From Maratus speciosus (taxonomy: Eukaryota > Arthropoda > Arachnida > Araneae > Salticidae), in the NCBI GenBank assembly GCA_963932465.1, contig OZ010788.1, forward strand, positions 199,890,559-199,954,558: a stretch of 64,000 nt of DNA, in the 5' to 3' direction. Below the pieces are notes generated by a model. That model saw only the letters and a program-made list of their open reading frames with translations. It was not told the DNA's origin and searched no databases. Below are positions 1 to 11,847 of this stretch, in pieces; within the stretch, counting starts at the first letter, position 1; the number at the start of each line of letters is the position of its first letter. The translations under genes and the position numbers were made by a program.

Positions 1-179
1 TTTTACAGCATTCGTTATAATCCTTATCGTACCAGTATTTGAAAAAGTATGTTTATATTAACTTCCAGAAACGAATTCTAAGACTTAGACAAAACAGACA
101 GACACGGATTTTGTTTTTGTGAAACTCTGATCTGCGGTTTATATAGACTTTTAACGTGAAAAAATATTTTGGACATTCT

Positions 180-334
180 TTTAAAAAATCGAGTCAACCC
201 GAACCCGACCCGCAAAATAAAAAAAAGTTGAAGTCAACCCGACACGAACCCGACCCGCAACGGTTAAATATAGCGCCAACCCGAGTCGGGTCGGGTTCGG
301 GTAAAAGCGGGTAACCCGACCCGATGCAAGACTC
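180..334. mobile_element. hAT-type terminal fragment
   Basis: The segment has repeated ACCCGACCCG and CGGGTCGGGT in opposed orientation (200-330) and ends GATGCAAGACTCTA. Read inward this is TAGAGTCTTGCATCGGGTCG, like the ends of some hAT families. The other end is not seen; it may be outside the window. Confidence 0.5.
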
Positions 335-2160
335 TATTCCCGGTACCGTCCGCATAAGCTGATTTTGAATAGTATATCCCCGGCTTTTACCTCGTTATTG
401 CTGATATATGGCCCCAGCTGCTAGGTAAAGTGGTCGAATATTGGATTTCGAGATTGCACTTCATTCGAGCCAGCCGCGGCGTCCATATGCCCGAGATCCT
501 TTTTAAACACTGATGACATAAAATTATTTATTTAATAAAACTAATATCATGGCCATTAGCATTATTTTTATGTGTTTTATTTCGTCTTAAATTTGTATAC
601 CTCTAAAAATAACACCCTTTGCTTTTCGGTGGTATAAGCTTCAGCAAAAGCTATTTAACTTCTTTTAAATAATAAATGAAGGAAATCGATCCAATTGTTC
701 TCTAGAAAAATGGACGCCTAGTTTGAAAAACAGGGTTTCGAGAAAAACAAGTTTAAAATTTTACAATAGCGTTACGTTCAATGAGCGGCGTTATATTTAA
801 TAAACAAAAATACTGTAAGGAATTGAAATATCACGAAACTGCTTTAGAGCAACAATCTACACACCTGAAAAATGAAAAAAAAAAATGCAAAAAAAAAAAA
901 AAAAAAAAGCGAAACTTTTTACCCAAATTAGTAGAACCTTTCCTTAAGAAACGTCTTCCCATAATTTTATTTCTTCAAAGGCAAGGTCTTAGTTACTGTT
1001 AATAACTCACCTCCGCGACAGTTTTATTTTTTAATACTTTAAGACGTCATAAATTTAATTTACAACGATGATCTGTTATCCAAATTCTTTCACCAATAAT
1101 AGTCTTCTTTAGTTCATAAACATGATTTACAGGTTATAAAAAAAAGAATAACTACAAGTCATTCATGCCATCCTGGGTTACAGAGTTGGGTATTAAAAAC
1201 GGACAAACCATTCGTCATTATTATAAGCCGTAGATATAATTACATTTTTACGCTTGCGCAAATAAAACATTATTCATCTGGGATGATCAGATAGAGAAAG
1301 CTCCTTGATTTGATTTCTAGCTAAAGAAATTTTACCTCATGAGACGGTGTGATAAATGAGAGGAATTAAAACTGCGTCCCGTTACACCTTGAACGTCAAG
1401 GTGGCCTGTAATTTGCCAGCCATTTTCGTGTAATTATACGAAATCGAATTAGGAGAAAAAAAAATTACAGGACAAGCGTTTAGTTACTATCGTCTGCAAC
1501 ATTATTTTTTCCTATTGGGAGACACGGTATCAGCCAGCGGTTGGTCTTCAATGTGCTTGTTTCTACTGTTTGATCTTACTTAATTGTGCATTTTTGTAAA
1601 TAAATGGATGAAAAATTGCGAGAAAGTCGAATTGGATTAATTTAATAACTTGCTTGTAATGACATGTGATTTATTACGTAATTTGCGAAAGAATTTGATA
1701 AACGCGGTGTACTTAATGGCAGACGATTTTCACTCATTGTGCATATCAATCAGCTGCTTCCTCAAGTGATGACATCCGAAATAAATTAAACATATTCTGA
1801 AGGTAATAAACTGATAAAATCGAACGAGGAAGATTCTAAGCTTTAATGATGTAGACCAAGATGAAAATGTACCCACATTTAATTATCCAGCTTGTACATT
1901 TTTAGTCATTGTGTTTTTATGCTCCACATATTCATTCTTTAAAACGCCAGTTACTCCTGTACATTTTAACACGTTTGAAAACATTTAAATCAGCTATACT
2001 CAAGCTTTTTCTCTCGCGGTTCGCAATCGTATTTTTGAAACATTATACGGCCGCAACACACTTAAAAAAAGGAAATTAAAATAGTAAGATAGCATAAATA
2101 GTATAACAAAGTTAATATTACCAGTAGGTTTGAACCTTTGTAGTGTAAGAAATGTTACCT
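335..2160. other. No recognisable gene or element
   Basis: This is AT-rich DNA with an A-run near 880-908 interrupting a short ORF. Nothing supports a coding call. Confidence 0.6.
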
Positions 2161-2169
2161 AAAATTAAC

Positions 2170-2262
2170 GTTACTATTTCCAAACAATAAACTTCGTAGT
2201 AGCAATTGCAAGCACTATTGCAAATGCTGTAGAAATATGCCACGAAGTTTATTTCCAAATAG
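2170..2262. repeat. Degenerate palindrome of the same MITE family
   Basis: ACTATTTCCAAACAATAAAC at 2173 pairs with the inverted TTTATTTCCAAATAGCC ending near 2262. The arms share the CTTCGT(G/A) core with the copies at 19.3 and 24.2 kb. Confidence 0.5.
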
Positions 2263-2528
2263 CCATGTTAATTTTTTTTATGCAAATTTTTTCCGCGACA
2301 AACGCTCAACTCTAAAAATCAGTATTACCTATACAATAAATATAAAAAGTAATAATATTAACAATGCAGAATTTCCAAGTTCTTTAGAAAAAAAGAAACA
2401 TCGGACGATATTGTTTAAAAAATCAGTCTTTGCTCAATGCAAAAACTTTTTAATTGTAGAAATATATTGTGCAAATTTAATTAATTTGGAATAATGTTTG
2501 ATTAGTGCTGAAGATTAAGCAGTATACA

Positions 2529-3810
2529 TGTTACGGCCAAACCCGGTGCTTGGCCAATTCGGTAACTGGCCGAGATTCCTGGCCAAAACCCGAAACACAT
2601 GAAATGAACAGCGTATTTCGGGTTTTAGCGAGCCAATTCGCGAACCGGCCGGGAAGCCTTTGTCAGTATACGAAGTGGGGATTCAAGACTGCCCGGTAGA
2701 TGGCACTGACATGCACACGTGATAGGAAAGAACGTTCCATGCTGTGACGATTTTTTCTGATTCTGATATGATGGATAATTTCTCGTCTGTTTGATATATT
2801 TCGATAAATTGGGTTTATTGTGAACATTATATTCTAATCTGCTGGAGATTTCTGTCCTCTGTGACTAATATCGATACATCGGATTCATTGTCCAATCCAA
2901 TAAACAAATTATCTGAGTGAATCTGTAAATAAACTACAAATTCTACCTAATAAACTATAGAAAAAAATCTTGTAGAGCATATTAGTAATGTATAACAGTT
3001 TCATTATGTTTGAAGTAGTGTAACATCATTAAAATACTCTATAAACGATCTTTTTCTCATATATCATAATTCTTTATCGGAATTCTTTTGGGCGTCCCTA
3101 TAAACTAACTGGAATGGCTACTTAATCAATACTCTATAAAAAACATATTGCTCACCACATGAGTGAGGAATGTGAATTTTATTATGCTTGAAATAGTGTA
3201 ACATCAAATAAGTGCACTAGAAATGATATTTCACCATTCACTGCAATGTAACGAAATACTTTTGAGTGTCTCTGTAAACAAACTATAATTGCTACTTATT
3301 TCATACACTTTAGATAACAGTTTGTCGTCCATCTTAATGATGCATACGAATTTTATTTTAATTGAGATAATGTAACAACATTAAAATGCAATGAAAAACT
3401 TTACCCATTGATGATATTGTAATGAAAGACTTTTGTATGTACCTGTAAATTAACCAAAAATAGTTCACACTGCACTTTCAATATCGAAATGTATTTATAA
3501 TCCTAAATAATATAGCAATTACAAGTCTTTACTCGAGTTAGAGCACGGGCAGACAGACGGCCAGACAAATTGAATTCATACACATTTTCAACTATATTAG
3601 AAAGGGATAAAAAGTAAAAATTGGTTTCTATATACCTATTTCGCGAGATGGCCGATCGCGAACTGGCCCCTTCGCGAACTGGCCGATCGCATTTGGTCAA
3701 TTCGGGAATTGGCTGATTGCATCTGGCCAGATCGGGTTTTGGCCGGCCAATTCTCGAATTGGCCAGTCATTTTAAAACATTGCTGGCCAGTTCGGGAATT
3801 GGCCGTAACA
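2529..3810. mobile_element. 1.28-kb element, TGTTACGGCCAA ends, palindromic subterminal array
   Basis: The ends TGTTACGGCCAA are inverted and flanked by perfect 6-bp direct repeats TATACA (2523-2528, 3811-3816). Subterminal zones 2535-2665 and 3645-3800 are arrays of GGCCAAT and CGCGAACTGGCC palindromic motifs. The interior holds three degenerate tandem units of about 175-185 bp (starting near 2991, 3174 and 3349), each with an AGTGTAACATCA-like core. No transposase. A 6-bp duplication is uncommon among known superfamilies; superfamily not assigned. Confidence 0.85.
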
Positions 3811-4202
3811 TATACATCGCTTTATCATGAGTAGGACTGCATGGAAAAAAAACTCTTGATTAAAAAAAATGTATTTAAGATGTTTTAACATGATTTTAAA
3901 TTAATCATAAATAGACAGATTTTGTTTTCCCACGAAAATATATAAAACAGCACTGTAGGTCTTAAATACTTTTTACGCACATTTTAATTAATTTTATAAA
4001 TACAGATAAATGATTATGTGTATCGGGCCACACATAAAAAGTTGTTGGGCCACATGAGGCCCGCGGGACGCAGGTTGAGTATAGCTGAATTCAATGCTTT
4101 GTACTTATTATAAGTCGGATGTGAAAACTACGTATAAGATCCATGATAATTTTTTCTGCTCGTACTCATTGCTTAAGTGCGAGTTAAAGTTAGCCTAAGT
4201 AC

Positions 4203-4663
4203 CGGGTAAGCCGAAAGTTCGTTAAAATTTTAAAAACTCATAAAAAAGGAAGAAATTATGATAAAGGAGCGCGGTTTGCAAGAAAGAGCTCACAAGGTAG
4301 TCGAATTTTTTTTAGCCGCAAAAAAATATATTTAGTTAGAAAATCACATGTAGAGGGCGCTGACGACCCGAAACACAATGAACAGGTACTATGACACAAC
4401 CTGGTTGTGTCGTAGAATGTTCTGGAGGTCATGTTGAACATTTGTTATTGGAAGAACAAATGAATGGAGCTTTATGTTGTCCTGTTCATTGTGTTTAGGG
4501 TCGTCAGCGCCCTCTACATGTGATTTTTTAACTAATTCTTTTTCTACTAAAAAAATCCGACTACCTTGTGAGTCCTTTCTTGCAAACCGCACTCCTTTAT
4601 CATAATTTCTTCCCTTTTTATGAGTTTTTAAAGTTTTAACGAACTTTTGGCTCACCCGGTATT
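4203..4663. mobile_element. Foldback element with transposase-like loop
   Basis: Arms 4203-4388 and 4478-4663 are inverted copies of about 185 bp, differing by a few changes and small indels. The loop of about 85 bp reads in the plus frame VVECSGGHVEHLLLE. This resembles the extreme C-terminus (GGHxEHL) of mariner-like transposases that carry the DUF4817-type N-terminus. The structure could arise from a deletion-inversion of a longer element. No target duplication was identified. Confidence 0.75.
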
Positions 4664-4691
4664 ATAAGATACTACGTGATAAGGGAATATA

Positions 4692-4862
4692 TTGGGTCGT
4701 TCGGAAAGTCGTGTCCGTTTGGGAAAATCAATTCGTACCGGAAAATTCTGCCCGGTAATTATTAGACATTAGATATCGGAATCAATGTCTAATAATTAAA
4801 TGATAGAATTTTCCGGTACGAATTGATTTTACCAAACGGACACGACTTTCCGAATAACCCAA
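4692..4862. mobile_element. 171-bp mariner-type MITE
   Basis: The ends TTGGGTCGTTCGGAAAGTCG and TTGGGTTATTCGGAAAGTCG are inverted and extend about 65 bp. TA flanks both sides (4690-4691, 4863-4864). The centre holds a second small palindrome (AATTATTAGACATT). The terminal sequence resembles mariner-group ends. Confidence 0.88.
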
Positions 4863-4864
4863 TA

Positions 4865-6313
4865 CTTTCTAGACAAAAGATGAGAAGGATATCTCAAAAT
4901 GATAACTTATATATCAGTCAGATACAAGAGTTATTAAGAGTTATTTGAAAAGCTATGGATAAAACCAAGAATAAGATGCATGTATTGAGTTTTACAAATG
5001 AATATCATATGCAAAATAATAATAATAATAATAACAGCTCGCATACCGACGAATAAAAATATATGTATCCATTTAAGATAAATTTTGTGTTTCCATTAAT
5101 TTTGAACAAATTACTAGCATTAACGTGGGGAGAATCACTACAAAATTGAACGTAAGATCGAGTTACTACAAATGATATCTCTAGAATAATTTTCCCATTG
5201 ACGGTGACACGTTTCGTCATTATTTGAAATATAGTCCAACTATTTAATTTTTCAGTAGACGTTACTATACTCTAAATTTTTGAAATCATGTAATTTTAAT
5301 ATTAATGTTAATATATGTGTTAACAGTTACTTAAAAATTAAAATATTACAGGTAATACTAATAAATAAAAGACATTTACAAAGGAAAATTTTTATGAGTT
5401 ATAAGCTAGGATATAGCATGTTGTCTTTAGCATTACGACATGCCGAGAGTAATGCCAAAATAATTATTTTACATGATCTATTTCTTTAAACTTTCCGCGT
5501 ACGAAACCAATATTGGCCATTTCCATCTTTATTGAATTAAATTCGACATTAGTTACAATGGTGTATATTCAGGGTCCGACAAACCCCGGGCGACTAAAAA
5601 ATTCCTCTTGGCGACTAACTTTTTTACCTGCTTATTAATTTTAATTTTTTTCCTTTAACCAAAAAAATTCCATGTGCGAAAATATTTATTTTTAATAACG
5701 CGATTATTTGCAGTGGAAGAAAATACACCATAACGGCTCAACAACCTCCCTAATTTTTCAGAATTCAGAGTTTTTGCTAAGCCAAACTAAAGTGCATGTT
5801 CGAAGAGCAAATGGAAACCTTAAAAATACTCCAGCAGAAAAAAAAAAATGATGTTTCATTAACTGAAATGTACCAAAAATATGCAGTTGTCAGATATATC
5901 TAAAAAAAATGACAAATGGACAAATGGTAATTCAAATCAAAATCTCAAAGGCATTGTTAATTTATGCATATAGTTTCTTGTTGAGAATTAAAGGTAAGGA
6001 TATTAATTTGTCTACTGTTTTAATGTTTAATTTCATAGTTTGCTTCTATTTAATTTTTACAATGTAAAAGTAGTATTATCTAAAAATTTTGACCAGTTTG
6101 ATTTTTTTTTATTGAATAGTTAAGTTGTTCACTGCAAAATGACACATAGATCACTCAAAAATAGCCGAATACGATTATGAGTAGCAAATGCTCCATTTTG
6201 CAGTGAATGCGTTAATGTCAGAGAAATGATTCTTCAAACTGGCTCCTAAGAATTTTCCTGGCGCAATTTTCAACTTTTGTCCGTACCTGGGTATGGATAT
6301 TGCGAAAATATTA
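4865..6313. other. No recognisable gene
   Basis: An (AAT)n run lies at 5014-5035. TATTCAGGGTCCGACAAACC at 5570 resembles a DNA-transposon end but has no partner. Confidence 0.55.
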
Positions 6314-6321
6314 CATTTGAG

Positions 6322-6489
6322 CAGGGATGTAAGCGCTGCGCCACAAAAGGCTGATTTTCACCACTAAAGTTTAATCGTTTTCCTCGCCTTATTAAATATC
6401 AAAAAATTCTGTCATCATATAAGGCGAGGAAAACTATAAAAATTTAGTGGTAGCAATCAGTCATTTGTGGCGCAGCGCTTGCACCCCTG
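6322..6489. mobile_element. 168-bp hAT-type MITE
   Basis: Inverted ends CAGGGATGTAAGCGCTGCGC and CAGGGGTGCAAGCGCTGCGC cover most of the element, which folds on itself. Flanking octamers CATTTGAG (6314-6321) and CGTTTCAG (6490-6497) agree at six of eight bases, consistent with an aged 8-bp hAT target duplication. Confidence 0.85.
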
Positions 6490-6826
6490 CGTTTCAGGCA
6501 AAGATTTACAATGCAATGCATAACTGCAAAAGTTTCAACATTTTGCCGAAAATATTTACGGTCGAACTCCAACATTTTTTTAAATATTTTTGTTGCTGAT
6601 AGCTCATCGGTATTTCCAAATCATTATGTCGATAGTTCATCAATATTGAGTAAAAGTAATTGACGTTCATAACTGTATGCTTAATCCCTTTAAAGAGCTC
6701 AACATTAGCATATTGTTAACTAAAATTTACTTCATAATTTGTCCTTATTTGTTTTCTACTGGGAATTTTAACATTATTAAAGACTGTTAATGACAGAATT
6801 CTTCTTTCGGAATGTTCCAATATTAA

Positions 6827-7885
6827 GGGGGTCCGGGGCTCAAAACTCTATTTTTTTTATTATTATTTATAAAGATTTTGTTATGAAATTTTTTCTGAAA
6901 TATATTTTAATATAATAAAAATGTTGAATGTAAAAAAAAATCTGAAAAATTTTAAATATATTTTTTTATTCAAATTTTAAACATATTTAATTTTGATATA
7001 ACTCTGATAGTACTTACTCGATTTGCAAAATTTTTACCCTTTTGTGCACAGAAAATGTGCCATTTTAATTTGTCTTCAGGATTTCTTAAAATATTGATTA
7101 TGAATTTTTAAAAAAAATTTTCAGTAAGAAAATGAAGTTTTTTTATGAGTGAGTTTTGCATTAATTAGCATATTTTCACAATTATCACTCAAAATTAAAA
7201 ATCCTGAAGACAATCTGTTGGAAATATAGCATAAAAGCTCTTTTGAAAATTTCCTACATATATCTTGCAAGGAACTTTAGATTTATCCTTTTAAAGTTGA
7301 CAAATCGAGAAAAAATTCATTCTGAGATAAATGAAGTTAAAAGTCGGGGACGAGGGACCTAAAAAATCAAATTTTTATTTTTTGTAAATTCCACTTTAAA
7401 TACTATTCAAGGGTACATTATATGCATTATGGCATGTATTTATCACAAAAAAAATAATAATAATTTTTGAGGAAAAAAAAAGGAATTTTACGCGTTATCT
7501 TAGAATTTTTTAAAATTCCCCCTGTGCTTTCCACATCAATGAAAATCCTCAATATTTTTTATAAAAGTTTGGTTTATATATATAAATAAAACTGTGCATC
7601 GAATTTTATATATTTGAATATAAAGGTAAAAAAAAAAAAAAAAAAAAAAATCAATTTTTTTTTCTTTATATTCAAATATATAAAATTCGATGCACAGTTT
7701 TATTTATATATATAAACCGAACTTTTATAAAAAATATTGGGTATTTTCATTGATATGGAAAACGCAGGGGGCATTTTGAAAATTTCTAAGATAACGCTTA
7801 AAATTCTTTTTTTTTTTCTTTTTTTCCCCTTAGTGATAAATGCATGCCATAACGCATATACCCTTGAGTAATAAAAAGGTCCCCC
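6827..7885. mobile_element. TTAA-flanked element with a large foldback interior
   Basis: TTAA (6823-6826 and 7886-7889) flanks GGGGGTCCGG and inverted GGGGGACCTT. The right half is a near-perfect palindrome: 7385-7625 pairs with 7650-7880 around a 22-base poly-A at about 7628-7650. The arms carry the same TATATATAAATAAAACTGTG motif in opposite orientation. No ORF of note. Confidence 0.75.
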
Positions 7886-7889
7886 TTAA

Positions 7890-8299
7890 AAATGATCACA
7901 CTATCCGTATAAAAAAATTCCTATATAAATCTGGGTAATATATTATTGTTCTCACACATAATCAAATTATGTGCCATGATGCTGACAGGCAAAACGCTTT
8001 AAGCGTTCTCCAGAATTTTTCATACATGTTTAACGATTTATTCAATATCTATAAAACGTTGGTGTAAGGATTTATATTTGATAACCTTACATATTTATTC
8101 ATCTTACGCACTTCAAAAAATTAACTCGAATATCAATTTTGTTTTAAACCAGCCTATGAATTAAAAAATTATGAAGCGGAAAAACAAGGTTAGGGCGCTT
8201 AAAGGGTTAAATAGATGTATATTCTGACCACACAGATCAGCTGACTATCAAGTTTTAAATGAAGCTTTTAATTTTTTCTTCGAAGAAATTTTATTATTA

Positions 8300-8335
<36 letters not shown>

Positions 8336-8390
8336 ACTTTCATCCATATAAAAATTACTTTGTTTTTCATGATTTAGATTTATAGGTCAT
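7890..8390. other. No gene; possible TTAA-type right end
   Basis: GCGCTTAAAGGGTTAA at 8198-8213 has the form of a TTAA MITE right end, but no left end was found. Confidence 0.4.
8288..8334. repeat. (ATT)n microsatellite
   Basis: About 15 trinucleotide units with one interruption. Other simple runs: (A)n at 882-908, 20030-20056 and 48132-48168; (T)n at 22508-22531 and 55139-55163; (TA)n at 28459-28490. Confidence 0.95.
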
Positions 8391-8394
8391 TTTA

Positions 8395-9933
8395 TTAGCC
8401 CCCGATATGCTATTTCTTACGGCCAGCAATTGAAATATAGTCTCTAAAAAATAACGTTCCGTTGTGTAAGCCAGCCGTAAAACAAAGCAGATGTATCATT
8501 ATACGGTTAAATATTCTACTGCAATTTTTTTTAACTTCTAAGCTCTGGTGGACTATTAACCCTTAAATGCCTGATTTTTCAAAAATCATTGTAATAATGT
8601 TTTTCGGCTTTCATTTTTTAAATAAATCATGGGAAAAATACTTAAAAAATTCATATTTTGTTTTAAGTATGGTTTACGGCTAAAAAACAGTTTGTTACTA
8701 ATCGACAATACTGGCCTTTAATTGAAAAAATAATTTTCCTTGATAAAATTTTATAATATTAAACACACGAGAATTTTAGGAACTATAATAAGAAATAAAT
8801 TTTACTTGCTCATTGCAGAACAAAATAGGGTATTTCGCAAGCTTCCAAACAAACCAAAAAGAACAAGTAGCAACAATTGAAAAAATAAATCTATCCTTAT
8901 TCTTAAACAGCACAAGTATTGCCATCTACATGCTGAAAATCGATTTAATAATATTTTCAGAATGTATTTTATTGGCAACATTAGGATTATAGCTTCAATA
9001 TTATTGTAATAGTATTTTAGAGCCTAAATTGGGTATGTTGCCGAAAAGCAACACCCGGCATTTAAGGGTTAATAGTACATGTTTTTCCTAGCGGATTATT
9101 TTGTCTTAAAAATTACTTTTGGTAGTATCTACATATAGTAATGATAGTATATGTTTATGCATTTCTTATTATGACTTCATTTATGTTTTGTCATTTAGTA
9201 ATAATAATAATAATAACTAGAAAGCAGGAATTCTGTTTTTTCAGAATTTAGTGTCGCCCCCGATGAAAAAAAAATGTATATATAAATAATACAAATTTTA
9301 AGACCTACAGCATACGCTTTTATTTTATATAAAACGACGTCATTCGCATCCGCTTAAGAATTCCAGATTTACGACCCACTCTTAAACATCAGTACAGTAC
9401 GCATAGGACATCACTATCGTGAAATAATACACAAATGCAGCAAAAAGATGCCGTCATTAAAGAAAGTAGATACCTAAAATTAAATGTAGTTTATAATAGC
9501 TCCATGTTTTAACAGAAATCATTCGTTTACATTTTTTCAGAATAGCACGTATTTTAATTACATTTTCTTTTGGTTGTTATGAAAAAATGGCAATAAAAAG
9601 ATATAATTAATATTTTACAACTATTTTTCCTTTATTTTCTACAGAAATGGAGTACTTCCGTTCCCAATATTAAGCAAATGGCTCCAAAAACTACAAAAAA
9701 ATTAATATTTCAAAAATAAATGGAGATAGTTTTCAAACAAATAGCATTTAAAAGTACCAATACGATGGTATAAAAATTGAAAATGTGCGATGCTTAAAAG
9801 TTAAAAAAATTGCTATAGAGTATTTAATCGTGCTGCTTTGTTTTACGGCTGGCTTCTGCAAGGTAACGTTATTTTTTGGAGGCGGCACAAAATAAGCTGG
9901 GAGAAAGAGATAGTATACCGTACCCGGGGCTAA
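8395..9933. mobile_element. TA-flanked element with long terminal inverted repeats
   Basis: TTAGCCCCCG follows TA (8393-8394), and CGGGGCTAA precedes TA (9934-9935). About 150 bp inward on each side are inverted copies that share GTAAAACAAAGCAG / CTGCTTTGTTTTAC and AATAACGTT. A 509-bp TTAA element is inserted within it. The interior 9080-9600 is AT-rich with an (AAT)n run at 9200-9216 and no transposase. Confidence 0.78.
8560..9068. mobile_element. 509-bp TTAA-flanked inverted-repeat element
   Basis: TTAA (8556-8559 and 9069-9072) flanks ends CCCTTAAATGCC and, inverted, CCCTTAAATGCCGGG. No coding sequence is seen. It lies inside the larger element at 8395-9933. Confidence 0.85.
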
Positions 9934-10232
9934 TAAAAGTTTGCTTAATTCTCTTTGCCCCATTGGCAATTCCTTTATTTTAAACATATATTTCACTCTT
10001 TAAATTTAAAATGCAGGTTACTTTTCTGAAAGAATCTTGTGCAATAAAACGCAAAAATTATTAAAAATTTGTAATATCTGTTAAATACGGTCTGCAATAC
10101 GATATTTTCAAAACGTCTCCAAAAACTCTCCCTTAGCCCATTTTCATATGAATATGAATTGAATAGCACGGAAAATAACTACATTCGTTAGATTTCAAAC
10201 AATGAGATATTCTTTAAATTTCAGTAAATCTA

Positions 10233-11763
10233 CACTGCTCAAAACAATTAAAGGATATTTGAAGTTTTATATAAAATAAAGATATAAAAGAAATTTTTTT
10301 TGCCGAAAATAGAAGAAGAGAATCACAAATGCAAATTTTTCTGGTTTTCAAACTGTGGAGTATGCAAATTTTGAGTTCGACGTCCAAAACGTCGCTTCAG
10401 CGGCAGCGAATGAAATTTGACTTTCAACTGGATAAAAGAGAATGAAGACAAGGATGATCGGCATTCAGTGATTGCTTTGTTTCGATGAGTACGATGTCTC
10501 AGCGAAGTCATTTGACAGATTCAGAAGCTTTGAGAATTGTTGGTAGGTTTGAAGGGGGCCAAACTCAAGCCGAAGTAGCGCAAGCCATTGGAGTGTGACA
10601 AAGTGTCATTTCCAGGATCTGGAACCGTTTTTTGGACAGTGGATGTGCAGGCCGAAGACCAGGGCAAGGTCGTAGACGGGCAACAACGCCCAATGAAGAT
10701 CGGTATTTAGCGTTAACAGCTCGGAGACACCGAACCATGAACGCTACTCTTCTCCAAGAACACCTTCGCTCGGCTACAGGCACCACGATTTCAACTCAGA
10801 CTGTCCGAAACCGGCTCCATGCTGTAGGTCTGTATGCTCGCCGACCGATGGTATGTGTTAGATTAACATCAAGGCATCGTCGCGACCGCAGGGAGTGGGC
10901 AACCAAGCATGTCAACTGGAGGAGAAATGAATGGAGCAATATTCTGTTTTCTGACGAGTCCCGTTTTTCTGTGCATCCGGATAATAGGCGTATTTTCATC
11001 TGGAGGGACCGTGGCAGTAGGAATAATCCTGCGTTCGTGCACGAAAGTATCAGATTTGGCGGTGGAGGAGTGTTGGTGTATGGTGGCATCTCCATTGACG
11101 GGCGCACTGACCTCTACATCATTCGAGATGGAGCTCTGACTGGTCGCCGATATAGGGATGAGATCTTCAGACCTATTGCAGTCCCTTACGCTGCAGCAAT
11201 CGGAGATAACTTCATTTTAATGGACGATAACTGCAGGCCACATCGTGCAAACCTGGTGGAGGATTTCCTTTTCGGGGAAGGAATCGTACGAATAGAAATG
11301 ACCAGCGTGTTCTCCGGACATGAATCCAATCGAGCACGTTTGGGACGCTCTAGGAAGACGAGTTTCTGGCCGCCAACAACCCCCACAAACTCTCCAAGAA
11401 CTGGAAAGAGCTCTTCTGGAAGAGTGGGGCAGAATACCCCAACTCGTCATTAATAGCCTCATTGAGTCCATGCCTCAAAGGTGTTCAACGTTGCTGGCCG
11501 CCCGTGGAAACCATACCCCTTACTGAAAATGATTTTCTTTGAAGAAAACACCTTTTCTTATTCTTTTTTTCTCATATGCACAAATTGTGTTTTTTTCCTT
11601 TAGTACACAAATGCGCAATAAAATGCATTTTTTCTGCCAAACATGTGTAATTTATTCTCATATAACCTACTATGTCTGTCGACCATGTATCAATCAGCTA
11701 AACAGTTTACCAGATACAAAATCCACATAAAACTGCAATATCCTTTAATTGTTTTGAGCAGTG
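10233..11763 (+). mobile_element. Tc1-family DNA transposon (DD34E), nearly full length
   Basis: Both ends begin CACTGCTCAAAACAATTAAA in inverted orientation, with a perfect repeat of about 27 bp and TA on each side (10231-10232, 11764-11765). The element is 1531 bp, a normal length for Tc1. One transposase gene lies on the plus strand (10494-11526) with one in-frame stop and one frameshift. The terminal repeats are almost identical, which suggests a fairly recent insertion. It appears to have landed in a TTAA-flanked MITE (10137-11843). Confidence 0.95.
10494..11526 (+). pseudogene. Tc1-family transposase with one stop and one frameshift
   Basis: The first ATG of the frame is at 10494 (MSQRSHLTDSEALRIVGRFE), giving a typical Tc1 helix-turn-helix start. 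A TGA at 10596-10598 interrupts the first DNA-binding helix bundle. The same frame continues through the second helix-turn-helix region (RRRATTPNEDR), DD34E motif 1 (FSDESRFSVHPDN) and motif 2 (LMDDNCRPHRA). Near 11298 an extra base shifts the frame; motif 3 (MNPIEHVWDALGRR) continues from 11320 to 11526. All three catalytic acidic residues survive. Total length would be about 344 codons, normal for the family. The defects are few, so active relatives may exist elsewhere in the genome. Confidence 0.93.
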
Positions 11764-11847
11764 TATTTGGATAGCTACGATTAACATTATTAACGTAAAA
11801 GTAATTTTGTTCTCAAAATTGAAAAGAAAACGGACCCGAAAGGGTTA

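Larger units (their letters stand above)
10137..11843. mobile_element. TTAA-type MITE split by the Tc1 element
   Basis: The right end GGACCCGAAAGGG followed by TTAA (11844-11847) matches the right end of the MITE at 29990-30188. The candidate left end at 10133-10165 is TTAG then CCCATTT with a palindrome TTCATATGAATATGAA, comparable to the subterminal hairpin of that family. Removing the Tc1 element leaves about 175 bp, close to the 193-199 bp of the intact members. The left boundary is inferred. Confidence 0.45.

Noticed and set aside
5565..5640. hAT-like end CAGGGTCCGACAAACCCC
   Set aside because: No inverted partner or 8-bp duplication could be found.
10796..11471. Minus-strand ORFs opposite the Tc1 transposase
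   Set aside because: They are antisense shadows of the GC-richer transposase gene with no own homology.
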